A stretch of DNA of 64,000 nucleotides. Source: Otatea glauca (lineage: Eukaryota > Streptophyta > Magnoliopsida > Poales > Poaceae). The stretch is taken from NCBI GenBank assembly GCA_036346275.1, contig CM070721.1, positions 8,134,452 to 8,198,451 on the forward strand, given 5' to 3'. A program made the translations under genes and the position numbers. Shown in pieces: positions 45,039-56,165 of this stretch. How positions within the stretch are numbered: position 1 is the stretch's first letter; the number at the start of each line of letters is the position of its first letter. The notes under the pieces were generated by a model. The model had not been told where the DNA came from. It searched no databases and worked only from the letters and a program-made list of their open reading frames with translations.

Positions 45039-45306
45039 CACCTTTACTGCGACCTTGAAGAAGCACCTTCCCTGTGATCAAATCCTTAACAGCAAAATGG
45101 TTTGGATAGAATTCAAACATAACATCATTATCATTGGAAAAACGATGCACTGATAGAAGATTTTTGGAGACTTTGGGCACAAGAAGAATATTATTGAATT
45201 GGAAAGTGTGCTGAGTAGTATACCTGAGAAGCAAGTAATGCAACTCCTCCCCTCCAATACAGGACCATATGCCATAGCCTGGCGGGATGGACTGGCCAAG
45301 GGGCAA
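45039..45306 (-). pseudogene. Copia protease/pre-integrase fragment
   Basis: Minus-strand frame with FNNILLVPKVSKNLLSVHRF, FEFYPNHFAVKDLITGKVLL and QGR, the segment between copia protease and integrase. The frame stops where the hairpin-rich LTR begins. Orientation and position fit the missing upstream part of the copia element at 36942-39172. Confidence 0.78.
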
Positions 45307-45309
45307 CGA

Positions 45310-45775
45310 CTGGCTCGACGACTAGCGTGGCACTGGCAACGGGGTGACGACTGGTGACAGGGCAACGATCGGCGACGAGGCGAGTCCCGAGTGGACGACT
45401 GGCGTCCGGGATGGCTGACAGCCATAGGAGGGATGGCACGGTGGCTGTGTCGCAGCGAGGCAGCGACTGGCGTGCGGCGGCTCACAACCTAGAGTTCGAA
45501 TTTTGAGGGAAAATTGGGGATTGGGGAGCGGCTCGGGACCTGGGGTTCAGACTAGATGAGAGGATTTGGGCTTTGGCTCTTTGCTCTGGAGTTGCCGAAT
45601 TGGTTCGTCTAGAACTCTGGACAGTGGACGGTGACTGTATATCGGTGGTTCGGTTGTTCAGTTAACTGAAGTTAAAAACCGAACCGAACCCCAAAAACCT
45701 AATAGTGCTGAAATAAAAACCGAACCAAAAACCAAAATATTTGGTTAATTCGGTTCATAGATGCCCACCCCTAGT
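45310..45775. mobile_element. Probable hAT-type element end
   Basis: The sequence near 45660-45775 (repeated AACCGAACC / GGTTAATTCGGTTC words ending GCCCACCCCTAG) is the common end of plant hAT elements that start TAGGGGTGGGC. The GC-rich part (45310-45490) has ACGACTGGCG repeats and unconvincing ORFs. The other end was not located. Confidence 0.4.
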
Positions 45776-45839
45776 TATCATCGTTGTTCCACTGTGTACT
45801 AGCTTTTTCTGGAATAGTGCAGTTATACACAAACGAATT

Positions 45840-46680
45840 TGAAAATCCCGTCCCGATATGGATGGCTAGATCTTTCTGGTTAATATGGGAGCTTTCTTGG
45901 AGTGTTTAATTAGTATAGATATATCGATTTAATCTGAGCCATTATAACTCGGTTCCAAAAGATGGATGACTAGATCTTTTTAGTTAACGTGAGAGCTTAT
46001 ATATTTTTATTCTAATTTATTTTTTATGTATGTTACTTTGGAAGCAGTATGGAAATCAAATTGCTAGTTTTCTTTTTTTGTTATTCTGAATTTTAGTTTT
46101 TTTGTGTTTTACTTGACATGTCTTTCTTTTAATTTGAGCTATTATAACTCGGGTCCAACATATGGATGGCTAGATCTTTCTGGTTAACATAGGAGCTCCC
46201 TAATTTTAACTTAATTATTATTTTAAAATTTAGTTATTTCCATGTTACTTTGAAAGTCTTATGGAAATCAGATTGTTGATTTTGTTTTATTTTTTATGTA
46301 TATTACTTTATAAGTAGTATAAAAATCAAATTGCTAAATTCCTTATTTTTTATTCGGAAATTTCATTTTTTGTGTTTTACTTGGCTTGACTCTCTCTCTC
46401 TTTTTAAATCTTAGCCTTTATAAGTCAGATTCGAAATATTGATATTTTTATTCTGAATTATTTTTTTATGTATGTTACTTTGGAAACAGTGTGGAAATTA
46501 AATTTCTGATTTTCCTTATTTTTATTTGGAATTCCTTTTTTTGTATTTTACTTAGTTTGAACTCTTTATTTTAATATGAGTTGTTATAACTTAGACCTAC
46601 CAGATGAATAGCTATGTATTTCTAGTTAAGATGGGGGCTTTCTGACTAATTAGTACAGAGATATAGATGGATATATAGAG
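45840..46680 (+). repeat. Decayed tandem repeat, about 100-250 bp spacing
   Basis: The phrase ATGGATGGCTAGATCTTTCT.GTTAA.AT.GGAGCT occurs near 45860, 45962, 46162 and, weakly, 46605, separated by AT-rich DNA with TTTTTTATGTATGTTACTTT repeated. No gene. Confidence 0.65.
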
Positions 46681-46689
46681 CTTGTACGT

Positions 46690-47090
46690 TTAAGAGAAGA
46701 AGAAAACACCGATCGATCATCAGCTAACTTTGTTTTGTTGGTAGCATCCCCCAAAACTACATGCGCCTCGGACAATTGTCTGCCGCCGGTAGCGCCGATG
46801 CAAGCATGCGCCTCCCAATCGACTTACGGCGCCATGAGCGGTGGCCAGGTAAATACATCCATCGCGTGAACTCTTCACTCATATGATCCTCCTTCACTTT
46901 TTTTTGAAAAAAAAATGCTCTCTCTCTCATTTTTTTTTTTTGGCAAAACTAATCCTATATACACCGCGGAAGCATCTTTTGTTCTACAGTAACACAAGAG
47001 GTACTATAGCATACACGAAACAACTCCTTCCCTCGCCTGTAGAGCGCGGCAATTGCCCTTCCACGGCTCCAGAGCACGACAAGTTAGCTG
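46690..47090. other. Spacer
   Basis: No feature identified beyond poly-T/A tracts at 46890-46940. Small ORFs have no recognisable product. Confidence 0.4.
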
Positions 47091-47097
47091 GTGCCGC

Positions 47098-49223
47098 CAG
47101 GGTTTCGGATTTCGGTTTCGGATCAAATACCGGTCATGTCCGGAAAACGAAATTTCGCGAAATTCGTAATTTCGAGAAATCTCGTCCGAAATTCAAATTC
47201 AAAATTTGAATCCGGTTTTTTCTACCGGAAATTCGAATTTCGCGAGAATTGGCGAGATCTCGCGAGAAATGGCGAAATTTCGCCGGATGGACAAGCCTGA
47301 AAATTGGTCCAAAAGATGGAGAAAAATTTCGAAATTTTTGTGGAGAGTTCTGACGTATTATTAATGTTGTCATAAAATTTCAGATTTTTTGAATCATGTA
47401 AATTTTTAAAAATTGAAACATTGGTACTGTCGTAATGAAACGCTCACCGCAATTTAGAACTGAATGAAAAATGAGACAAAGCATGTTATAAATATTTGAA
47501 ATTTTAATAGCATGATTCTGACATGTGAATAATATTGCCATAAAATTTTGAGTTGTTACTGAAGCTCGAGGAATTTTTAAAATTGTGGAATTGGGTATCG
47601 TGAAGTAAGAAATTTCAAGATTTTGACTAAAATTCAAGATTGGGAGTCATAATTGAAACAATTAGTGTACATTGACATGAAAATTATTAAGAATGTAATA
47701 AAATTGATACACACAACAAGTCTTCACATATTTGCATATGACAATTAAATGAATGTATGTTTGCATCACATACCTACGAGTAGTAAAGCGCCCACGTGCA
47801 AACTCCACCTCCGTGTTGTCGATAATGATCTCGTGGTACCTCCTCTCGTGTTGTTGCTTGTATTCCTCCCAGTGTCATGTCTCGTGGTAGCCAGCGGACT
47901 TCCAATGCCGGTAATGAGACTCCTGTGTCGAGTTTCTGACCGTGAAGGTACATGACATTGGCGATGAGTGCCGTATGCGTATGGATCGACATATGGATCA
48001 TTGTAGTCAAATGGCAAAGAGATGCTCGATCCATCATAACTCGTCATGAATCAGTACTCCACCCCGATCCCATCCGTACCCACCTGATCCCATCCATACG
48101 GCATTTGACTATACCCGTATGCTCAAACCGAATGCCCAAATGGTCGGAGGACTCATTGCTACACCATGATTGAGCACCATCCCGTGGTTGTCTTGCTCGA
48201 ATGCCCAAAATCTTTTTACCTAAGATTTTTACCTAAGTTTTAGCAATTTCAATTTTTCCGATTTTTCCATCCGGCAAGAAACCTCGTTCACGCCGGACCA
48301 CTTGGAAGTAGTCCGGCGCAAAAGGTCGTTCACGCCGACTACTTCCAAGTGGTCCGGCGTGAACTGACTTTTATCCTATTTCTGATTTTTATTTTTAAAA
48401 CATAACAAATGATGTTAAAATATTTTCATAAATTTTATGTATTATCCTACATATCTTATGATACTCCCATAAATTTTTCATAGCATGAAAATGCATTCTC
48501 AATTTTTTAAAATTCAGAGAGTGTTTACTAAAAATGCCAAAAGTCTAAAAATAAACTTTTTGAAACATTATCATTGAAGATCACTTCGAGAACTTATTGA
48601 TATAATTCCTATTGATCCGGCCAAAAAATTCAAATTCGTTTAAAATTCAAATTTCATCAGTAGCAATTTCAATTTTTTCCTGATTTTCCCATCCTACAAC
48701 ATAGTTGCTCACGCCGGACCACTTGAAGTAGTCCGCGTAAGGTCGTTCACGCGGACTACTTCCAAGTGGTCCGGCGTGAACCGACTTTTATCCTATTTCG
48801 ATTTTTATTTTTAAAACATAACAAATGATGTCAAAATATTTTCATAAATTTTATGTATTATCCTACATATCTTATGATACTCCCATAAATTTTTCATAGC
48901 ATGAAAATGCATTCTCAATTTTTAAAATTCAGAGAGTGTTTACAAAGTGCCAAAAAGTCTAAAAATAAACTTTTTCAAACATTATCATTGAAGATCACTT
49001 CGAGAACTTATTGATATAATTCCGGTACGATCCGCCAAAAAATCAAATTCGGTTTAAAATTCAAATCTCGGCGGTTTTTGCCGAATCTCGCTAAAAATAA
49101 AAATCCAAATATCTCGTAGCAATTTCAAATTTTTTCGGATTTTTACATCCGCCGGTCTATGCAAACTCATTGGGTCCAAATCCGAGATTTGGCGAGATTT
49201 CAATTTCGCGTTTTGTAACCTTG
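47098..49223 (-). mobile_element. hAT-like element 1 (AAATTTCG-rich) with transposase remnant
   Basis: Begins CAGGGTTTCGGATTTCGG and ends TTTCGCGTTTTGTAACCTTG, similar in reverse complement. TGCCGC flanks both sides (47092-47097, 49224-49229), a 6- to 8-bp duplication depending on the boundary. Minus-strand frames near 48140-47960 read YGYSQMPYGWDQVGT, a stop, then SSISLPFDYNDPYVDPYAYG, a Tyr/Gly/Pro-rich tail like those at the C-terminus of plant hAT transposases. The dimerisation core is gone. It contains a duplicated 420-bp block with large hairpins. Confidence 0.62.
48241..49116 (+). repeat. 420-bp tandem duplication carrying GC-rich hairpins
   Basis: TAGCAATTTCAATTTTT at 48241 recurs at 48661, with the whole block between repeated; a third start lies at 49117. 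Each block has a GC-rich palindrome: arms 48286-48318 and 48333-48364 in the first, 48708-48738 and 48749-48779 in the second. The rest of the block is AT-rich and non-coding. Confidence 0.85.
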
Positions 49224-49239
49224 TGCCGCACTCCACGTT

Positions 49240-50125
49240 ATTTCCCATGTCGCCCGCTTTCCGTAGTTCTCTGGCGTGCCTTCTAAGCCTTCCGCGGTCC
49301 CCTGATGTAGAAGATGTCAGGTATCACTATCCTTCCGTGGTGCAAAAGAGGCTAGTTTTGAAAAAATAGAAGTCATTTTTGCAAGAGAGAGAGTGCAGGA
49401 AGGGGCAGATGTATTAACTGTTCGCAACGCTTGGGCGGCGCGCGACCATGTAACGAACCACACATCATTGGTTTGGATTGGAGGACAAGATGCTGACGTA
49501 CACCGTGTGCATGAGCAAGAGGCTTAGCTGGCTGCTAGTTTAAACTGACGACTGCTTCTCTGTGTCCAGGTTCGTCATGCGTACACGACAAAAGCAAGGC
49601 AGCAATGCAAACCTACAAGTAGTCAGTGCCAACTAATTAATTGCCGGGACACCATGAACAACTCCCTAGCTACTAGGTAAACTGCCGTAACAGTGTGGTT
49701 AGCGAAGAATTAGTACTAATTTTAGATAAATTGATATAGCTAAAATCCTATGAATTACGTCGCGCTAAATACAAAAACCGACAATTAATTGATGGCAAGG
49801 TCCTTGGAATCATGCGTATCTTTGAATCCGCATGTGTGCTCCTCTCTTGAGTTGTCATCATGATTTTTTTCTATATTTAAGTAGCTAATCTTACAAATAT
49901 ACCATAGATGTTAATTATATGTATAGATATTTCATCAAACAACTTAAAGATGTGGTAATTTTTAGGATAACTAACAAAAAAAAAAGCAACAAAGTATAGT
50001 TTAATATTAAATTACAATAAAACAATATAAAAAGGAGATAAAAATCATATACAATGAAAAGACAGTGATATAACATGAGTACCGATGATGGGCTATAAAG
50101 GTGCTGGAGCCCACCTTGGGTCCGC
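49240..50125. other. Spacer
   Basis: No gene or transposon boundary recognised. AT-rich from about 49850. Confidence 0.45.
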
Positions 50126-50210
50126 CCCTATCTAGCAGGTTTGTATCTAGCAGGTTTGTATGTATCTGCATGCATGGTTGAACAAGAAAACGCCAATGCA
50201 TGCTCCAGGC

Positions 50211-51672
50211 CAAGGTTCAAAATTTCGGCGAATTTTCGCCGAAATTTCGGATTTCGGATCACCCGAGATCTCAAGTACCAGTCGGAAAAAAAAATTAAAA
50301 ATTACTACAGTAAAATCCGAAATTTCATTTTTTTGGCGAAATTTCGTGTTTTTTGGCCGGTTTTGAAAGTTTTAGAGCCGGATTTGGTACAATAACCCTT
50401 AGGAAAGTCATCTCCTATGAAATTTTGTTGAAAAACCTAATTTTTTAAACATTTTAAAATTTTGACAGAAACACTGTCAGATTTTTATAAAATTGTACAA
50501 GCATGATAATAATCTGAAACTTTTATGGTACTATACTTAGTAGATTATGATCATACATAAAAAATTTCAAAATAATTTAACTTCATTTGTTATCTTTAAA
50601 AAATCAAAAATAGAATGAACATAATTGGGACAGTTATATTGTCAGAATTTTATAAATTTTCTTGAGTGTGATTATGATCTAAATTTATTTTTAGAGATTA
50701 ATAATTGACTCAGTAACATTATATAAATTTAAAAAAATTCAACTTTTTTTGTTTGGTCAATCAAATCTATGTAAGCATTGAACTTCGTTTGTTATATTAT
50801 ATTTCAAAAATCAAAAAGAAAAGAACATAAATGGTACTGTGCCTTGTAAGAATTTTATAAATTCACTGGAGTGTGATCGTGAATCAAAATTTTTATGGGA
50901 TATTAAGAACTTCCTTATCACCATTCTTTAAAATTTCAAAAAAAATTATGGTTTACATAATTTTTCATTTTGTTCAAGTTTGCCGGTAAGCCTTTTAACA
51001 TGGCATTAGTACTGTTCAAATTTTTAAAAATTCATACAGTTTGATCATCATCTGAAAATTTTATGAGAGCATTATAGATACATCATAACCATGCACAAAA
51101 AATTTCAACAGTTTCTAACTTCATTTGTATCATTTTCCATTCGGATCAAACTTGTCGGTCGTTGTTCTATCAGGACAGCGCCACTCTCCGAATTTTTAAA
51201 AATTCCTCACATGTGATAATTAGCTTAAATTTTTATGAGAACATTAGTTATGGATCATAACCATGCAAAAAAAATTTCAACAGTTTATAACTTGATTTGT
51301 ACCATTTTCCATTCCGATCAAACTTGTCGGTCAGTGTTTTATCAGGACAGTACCACTCTCCGAATTTTTAAAAATTCCTCAGATGTGATAATCAGCTGCA
51401 ATTTTTGTGAGAACATTAGCATTGTGTCAGGAACCTCCAAAAAAAATTAAAAAAATTTTGATAACGTTTAGACCACTTTTCAGCCAGTGCAAAAAACACA
51501 AAATTTCGGATATTTCGCCCGAAATTTTGGGTTTTTTCGACGAATTTCGGTTTTTTTTTCCGGATTGAACTGGATTTGAATTTTCAAATTCAAATTTTGT
51601 CCGAAATAATTCCGAAATTTCGTTATCCGGCCCGGGGCGAAATTTATTCCGAAACCAAAATTTGAAACCTTG
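50211..51672 (+). mobile_element. hAT-like element 2 (AAATTTCG-rich), complete, with 8-bp target duplication
   Basis: Begins CAAGGTTCAAAATTTCGG and ends CAAAATTTGAAACCTTG, inverted repeats. CTCCAGGC flanks it on both sides (50203-50210 and 51673-51680), exact. 1462 bp. The interior has about 200-bp decayed direct repeats (AATTTTTAAAAATTC, TTGTACCATTTTCCATTC.GATCAAACTTGTCGG, twice near 51125 and 51295). No coding frame. The ends relate it to element 1 at 47098. Confidence 0.85.
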
Positions 51673-51739
51673 CTCCAGGCTCCTTCAATTCTATCCAACT
51701 AGATAAGTAACCGCGGCGTGCCACGTTATGAACGTCGCT

Positions 51740-52440
51740 CCCCACGTGAGAAAATCAAGAAAATATGCGATTGTCGCTCCCTACGTGAGAAAATCGAGGA
51801 AACATGTGAAACGGCTAAAAGGATACAAATGTAATTGCGTTTTTTCGCATTTATTCAGCAGAACGGTTGAAAGGATATAAATGTAACGCGAGAAAATCGA
51901 GGAAACACACGAAATGGCTGAAAGGATACAAACATAATCGCGTTTTTTTCGCATTTATTCGGCGGAACGGTTGGAAGACATAAATGTAAAGGATATAAAT
52001 GTATCTGCGTTTTTTTCGCATTTATTCAGGTATCTGCGTTTTTTTTGCACCTATTCGAGGTCCTCTCACGAAGGATCTGCGATTTCGCTGAAACGAAAGA
52101 CCCTCTTAGAAAAAACGGAAAATGGCAAAAAGGACATAAACTCTTTCTTTTTGTTTTCCGAAAAAAGACCTAAATGTAACGCTAAAAAACCGCAAAAAAA
52201 ACCTAAATATAGTATGTATTTTTTCTTCCATAAAAAGGACTTAATCGTGTTTTTTTTTCAAAAAAGGGCCTAAACGTAATTATAATTTTTCGAAAGACCT
52301 AAGCGCAAGGCTTAAAAACGCAAAAAGGACATAAGCGTAATATATTTTTCTTTCCCAAAAGAAGGACTAACCGTAACATTTTTTCCGAAAAAGAATCTAA
52401 ACGTATTTTTCCCCGAAAAGGACCCGAGCGTAAATCTTTT
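51740..52440 (+). repeat. Tandem and degenerate repeats
   Basis: GAAAATCGAGGAAACA occurs near 51788 and 51893, with AACGGCTAAAAGGATACAAA and CGCATTTATTC repeated in each unit (period about 108 bp). From 52100 the DNA is a loose array of AAAAAGGACCTAAACGTAA-like words. Confidence 0.7.
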
Positions 52441-52570
52441 TTACCGGCTCGGCTCGAGCCGTGTGCGGAGCCGGCGCCCTCCCGACTCAAATGCATCATA
52501 GCCCGAGAATCTTCCCATCTTTAATAGAGGGAGCATGTGTTTCACCATTGAGCTAAAGAAACGAGAACAA

Positions 52571-53125
52571 GAAAAGAGCTGCTACTGAATCTACACACGC
52601 GCCACATGTTTAGATCCGAAAACATTAATAAAAATATCCTCATAAATAACACACCGAACTTGCAGTCAGTGAGAATCAATCTTAAAAGTGCTTGGACAGA
52701 AGCGACCACGGCTGCTGCATTTAGCAAGTTTGACTGCATCTGCTTGCATTTGTGAACAATTAAGCAAACGCCAATGCATGCTCCGGCCAGGTTCGTTTAA
52801 TTACGTCGTCAATACGAGATGGAGAGTAAATCGTTAGGTACGTCGACCGCCGAGGAAACAAGACCAAGAAAAGAACAATGTACTATAGCTGCTAGTGAAT
52901 CTACACACGCTGACACGCATCACATGCTTAGATCCGAAAACCGTAATAAAAAAGAAACCTCATAAATAACACACCAAACTTGGAGTGAGTGAGAATCAAT
53001 CTTAAAAGGTGCTTCGACAGAAGCGACCACGGCTGCTGCATCTAGCAGGGTTGTCTGCGTCTGCATGCATGCGCGAACAAGAAAACGCCAATGCATGCTC
53101 AGGCTCGTTTAATTAGGCCGTGATT
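52571..53125 (+). repeat. Dispersed 230-bp unit, copies 1 and 2
   Basis: Two copies (52575-52805 and 52885-53115) share GAATCTACACACGC, CATAAATAACACACC, GTGAGAATCAATCTTAAAA, GACAGAAGCGACCACGGCTG and AACGCCAATGCATGCTC in order. A third, left-hand portion lies at 54690-54795. The right-hand portion lies at 50135-50210, where hAT-like element 2 inserted into it. Confidence 0.85.
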
Positions 53126-53254
53126 CGAGACCGGAGACTAACTTGTAGGCTCCCCGATTGGATGCGTCAACCGTCGAGGATGCGAGAGAAGATTCAACAA
53201 GAATCACGTGGAAAAGACCGTACGAATGAATTTAGGGCCGGTAGAAAAGGTCAA

Positions 53255-53870
53255 AACTCCTCAGCTGCTCGAATTCGGCTCATTACGAGTTTGGCTCGTA
53301 AAATAAATGATATGAGCTGAGCCGCTATCCTAACTCGGTATATTAATGAGCCGAGTCCAAGCTAACTCACGACCACTTGTTAGCTTGTTAAGGCTCGTAA
53401 ATAAATATTCACCGTCAAGACTTTTGATGTGAAAGATTTTAATTAGATGAATATTTAAATTAATGTATATCCATATAATCATGTTAGGTTGGACTAGAAT
53501 TATTGATTGTTAATCGGTTCCTGACTAATTACTTATGTTTTACTTGTATACTAGATAATTAGCTACGGTTTCATTTATGCAGTCCTCGTGTTGCATGTAT
53601 GTGTTAATGTTTGGCATATGCTCACGACGTGGCTTAGCTTAGCTCTTGACTAATTACCCTAGCTCACATGACTTAGTTTAGATCAGCTCATCTTAGCTAA
53701 CATGGCTCGTGAACTACTCACATGCAGCTCGAGTTTTTTATCGAGCTAAGCTGAGTTGGTTTTTTTAGCTCGTTAGCTTAACAAGCTAAGCTAAGCCAAG
53801 CTACTTTTTAGACAAGCTTGCATGAGCCAAATCGAGTCGGCTCGATAGCTCCTAAATGTATTACATGTGT
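53255..53870. other. Spacer rich in GAGCT/AGCTC words
   Basis: Both ends (53270-53400, 53700-53845) are rich in GCTCG, AGCTAAGCT and GAGCCGA words in opposite orientation, which suggests an old inverted-repeat element. No clean termini. Confidence 0.35.
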
Positions 53871-54229
53871 GATGAGTGTTACAAATGGCATGCCTCTCCC
53901 TCATTTACATGTGATCCTATTTATAGAGGGGAGAGGAGAGCACCTGAAGCTACATTTTTACCTTCAAATCTTAACTCATGTCAAAGGGTACTTACATTCA
54001 TTGTATCAAGCCGTAATATATGGTCTTTTCCTTTTCTAGAACGTTTGTTTCCTTTTCCTTAATTCCGCCAGATGATCCGAGATTTGTGACATGAGTTAGA
54101 CACATTAAACAATGGCCATCGGATGTGGGTGAGTAAAGTCGACCTAACTTTTAGGACCTTCTATGAAGGTTGGACCATCTCTAGGGAGTCGATGGTCCAA
54201 GATTTGTGACATCTCGATCGGGGACCTGA

Positions 54230-54570
54230 TGGATGGCTACCCTGGACTTCACACAAGGTGGATCCTAGGACCTCGTCGACGGTTGACTCCTGGACCTCTT
54301 TCGGAGTGGACCTCCCAATGTGCTATGCTTTGTCGAGGTTGGTCCTCGGACTAGCCTGAGGTTGGTCCTGGACCTCGTCCGAGGTGGATCCCCCAGTGTG
54401 TCATGCCTCACCGAGGTTGGTCCTCGGATCTCGTCTAAAGTGGATCCCCGGTTTGTCATGCCTCCCAAGGTTGGTCCTCGGACCTCATCTGAGGTTGGTT
54501 TCCGGACCTTGTCCGAGGTGGATCCCCTGATGTTGCACGCCTTATCGAAGTTGTCATAGCATACTTCAGG
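54230..54570 (+). repeat. GGACCTCGTCCGAGGT minisatellite
   Basis: Four to five imperfect units built on GGTTGGTCCTCGGACCTCGT and CCGAGGTGGATCCCC, each holding a small palindrome (GGACCTCG/CCGAGGT). Non-coding. Confidence 0.75.
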
Positions 54571-54689
54571 TGCCTTGCCTAGACGAAGTTAACGTCGGCT
54601 TGAGGTAGCGCAGGGGCCCTCCCAGCAAATCTGATCCATGTGTTTCACCTCTCTGAGCTAAAGAAACAAGAACAAAAAAGAACAATCTA

Positions 54690-54800
54690 TAGCTGCTACT
54701 AAATCTATACATGTGTCACATGTTCAAATGCCCAAAAACCGTAATGGAAAATCCACATAAATACCACACCGAACTTATAGTTGGTGAGAATCAATATGAT
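54690..54800 (+). repeat. Dispersed 230-bp unit, partial copy 3
   Basis: Matches the left half of the 52571/52885 units (AGCTGCTACTAAATCTATAC, CATAAATACCACACCGAACT, GTGAGAATCAAT). Confidence 0.75.
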
Positions 54801-54889
54801 CATCAGTCACATAAACAAGGAGGTGCAATACTGCTAGACTATGCTACGGTTGGTAGAGTGAGGTCATGTCGGAAACACATAACTTTCAT

Positions 54890-55460
54890 AAAAAAAATGG
54901 CTGCAAAAATATGTAAATGTAGTTTCCTACCATTGCCACCACATGGTCAGCATGCGCCATGACTACGTGTGGCTATAAACTCTAACAACGTAGTCAATAA
55001 ATCTGTTAGTACAGTGTAAACGGTTTCATCTGGCTGTAAATGTAGTTTTCATTTATAGTGCCAGCCCCGGCAGTATGTTCGGGTCGTGTGGTTCATCTTG
55101 ACAGTAAGTTGGTATGTATCTAGATATAAATATGGCTTCCTTTTTATTGCCATCGTCACACAACTAGCATACACCACAGCTTAGTGTGGTAGCAAACTAT
55201 AACGATGCGCCGAATAAATTCATCAGTACATTGTAAGAGATTTCATATGGTTGTAAAATGAAATGTATCTGGTCATGAATGTGGTTTTCATTTTTAATGC
55301 CACAATCACATAGACTGTATGTGCCATGGCTAGTATGGCAATAAACTCTAACGACGCATCCAGTAAATTTGTTAGTATAGTAAAGCGATTTCAGCTGGCT
55401 GTAAGATGAAATGTTTCTTGTCGTAAATATGATATCTATTTTTACTACCGTCATCACACA
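54890..55460 (+). repeat. Three-copy decayed tandem repeat
   Basis: The phrase (A)ACTCTAAC.ACG..GTC.ATAAAT.TGTTAGTA, then TTTCA.CTGGCTGTAA and TGTAGTTTTCATTT occurs near 54975, 55193 and 55333. No gene. Confidence 0.7.
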
Positions 55461-55469
55461 ACAGTAGCA

Positions 55470-56165
55470 TCAGCATGGGAGATGGTAGAGGTGCAGTGGC
55501 GGCAAAACTGCACGACACGGACAACGGTGATCGATTATTGCCGATCGATGGGCTCCCACGCTAGTGTGTACAGCCTCACGCCATTTCACTGTCAATTTCA
55601 CGCGACACCACCGGGCGACATGGTGGAAGACAAGGAGAGGAGGTGGCACGGTGGAAGAAGAGCAAAATAGCGCTACCCTGTGTGTATTCAATGGTCAGCC
55701 AGGAAAAAAAGCTCTCAAACTGTCCAGGAATAACACAAAACACCATCCATCCATCATGCATACGTGCTACAGAAATATTCATCACCCAATTCGGTGTGTT
55801 AGCACAAGCAACAGCCAAAAGAAGCACAAGCAACATCTCTCCGCACTACACTAGTCCCTGTCCTGACATTACATAAACCGAGCAAAGCAGGTGACACAAC
55901 CATGGTAACTGGTATTCGGACTTGGCATAAGTTAGCTAATGGAGTATTTCTGAATTTGTAGAGACGAATTGCCATGTTTGATCTTAGGGGAATAATATGC
56001 ATTGACATCGAACAGAAGTAAACTCTAGGCTGACAATCATCTAGTCTCCAAATTTTTGCAGTGGGATGGAGTTGACTTTCTTTCCTAAAACTGCCTTACA
56101 CTAGTTCCTTATTCCTATCAAATACACCATCGACAGAATACAGTGCAGCTTTGTTGCGAACCTAA
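55470..56165. other. 3' flank of GLR-C
   Basis: Mixed low-copy DNA. Small ORFs on both strands have no recognisable products. No match to the flanks shared by the other GLR copies was seen. Confidence 0.4.

Noticed and set aside
45078..45485. Arg/Ser-rich ORF opposite the copia fragment
   Set aside because: Wrong frame relative to the recognisable copia segment, and built on ACGACTGGCG repeats.
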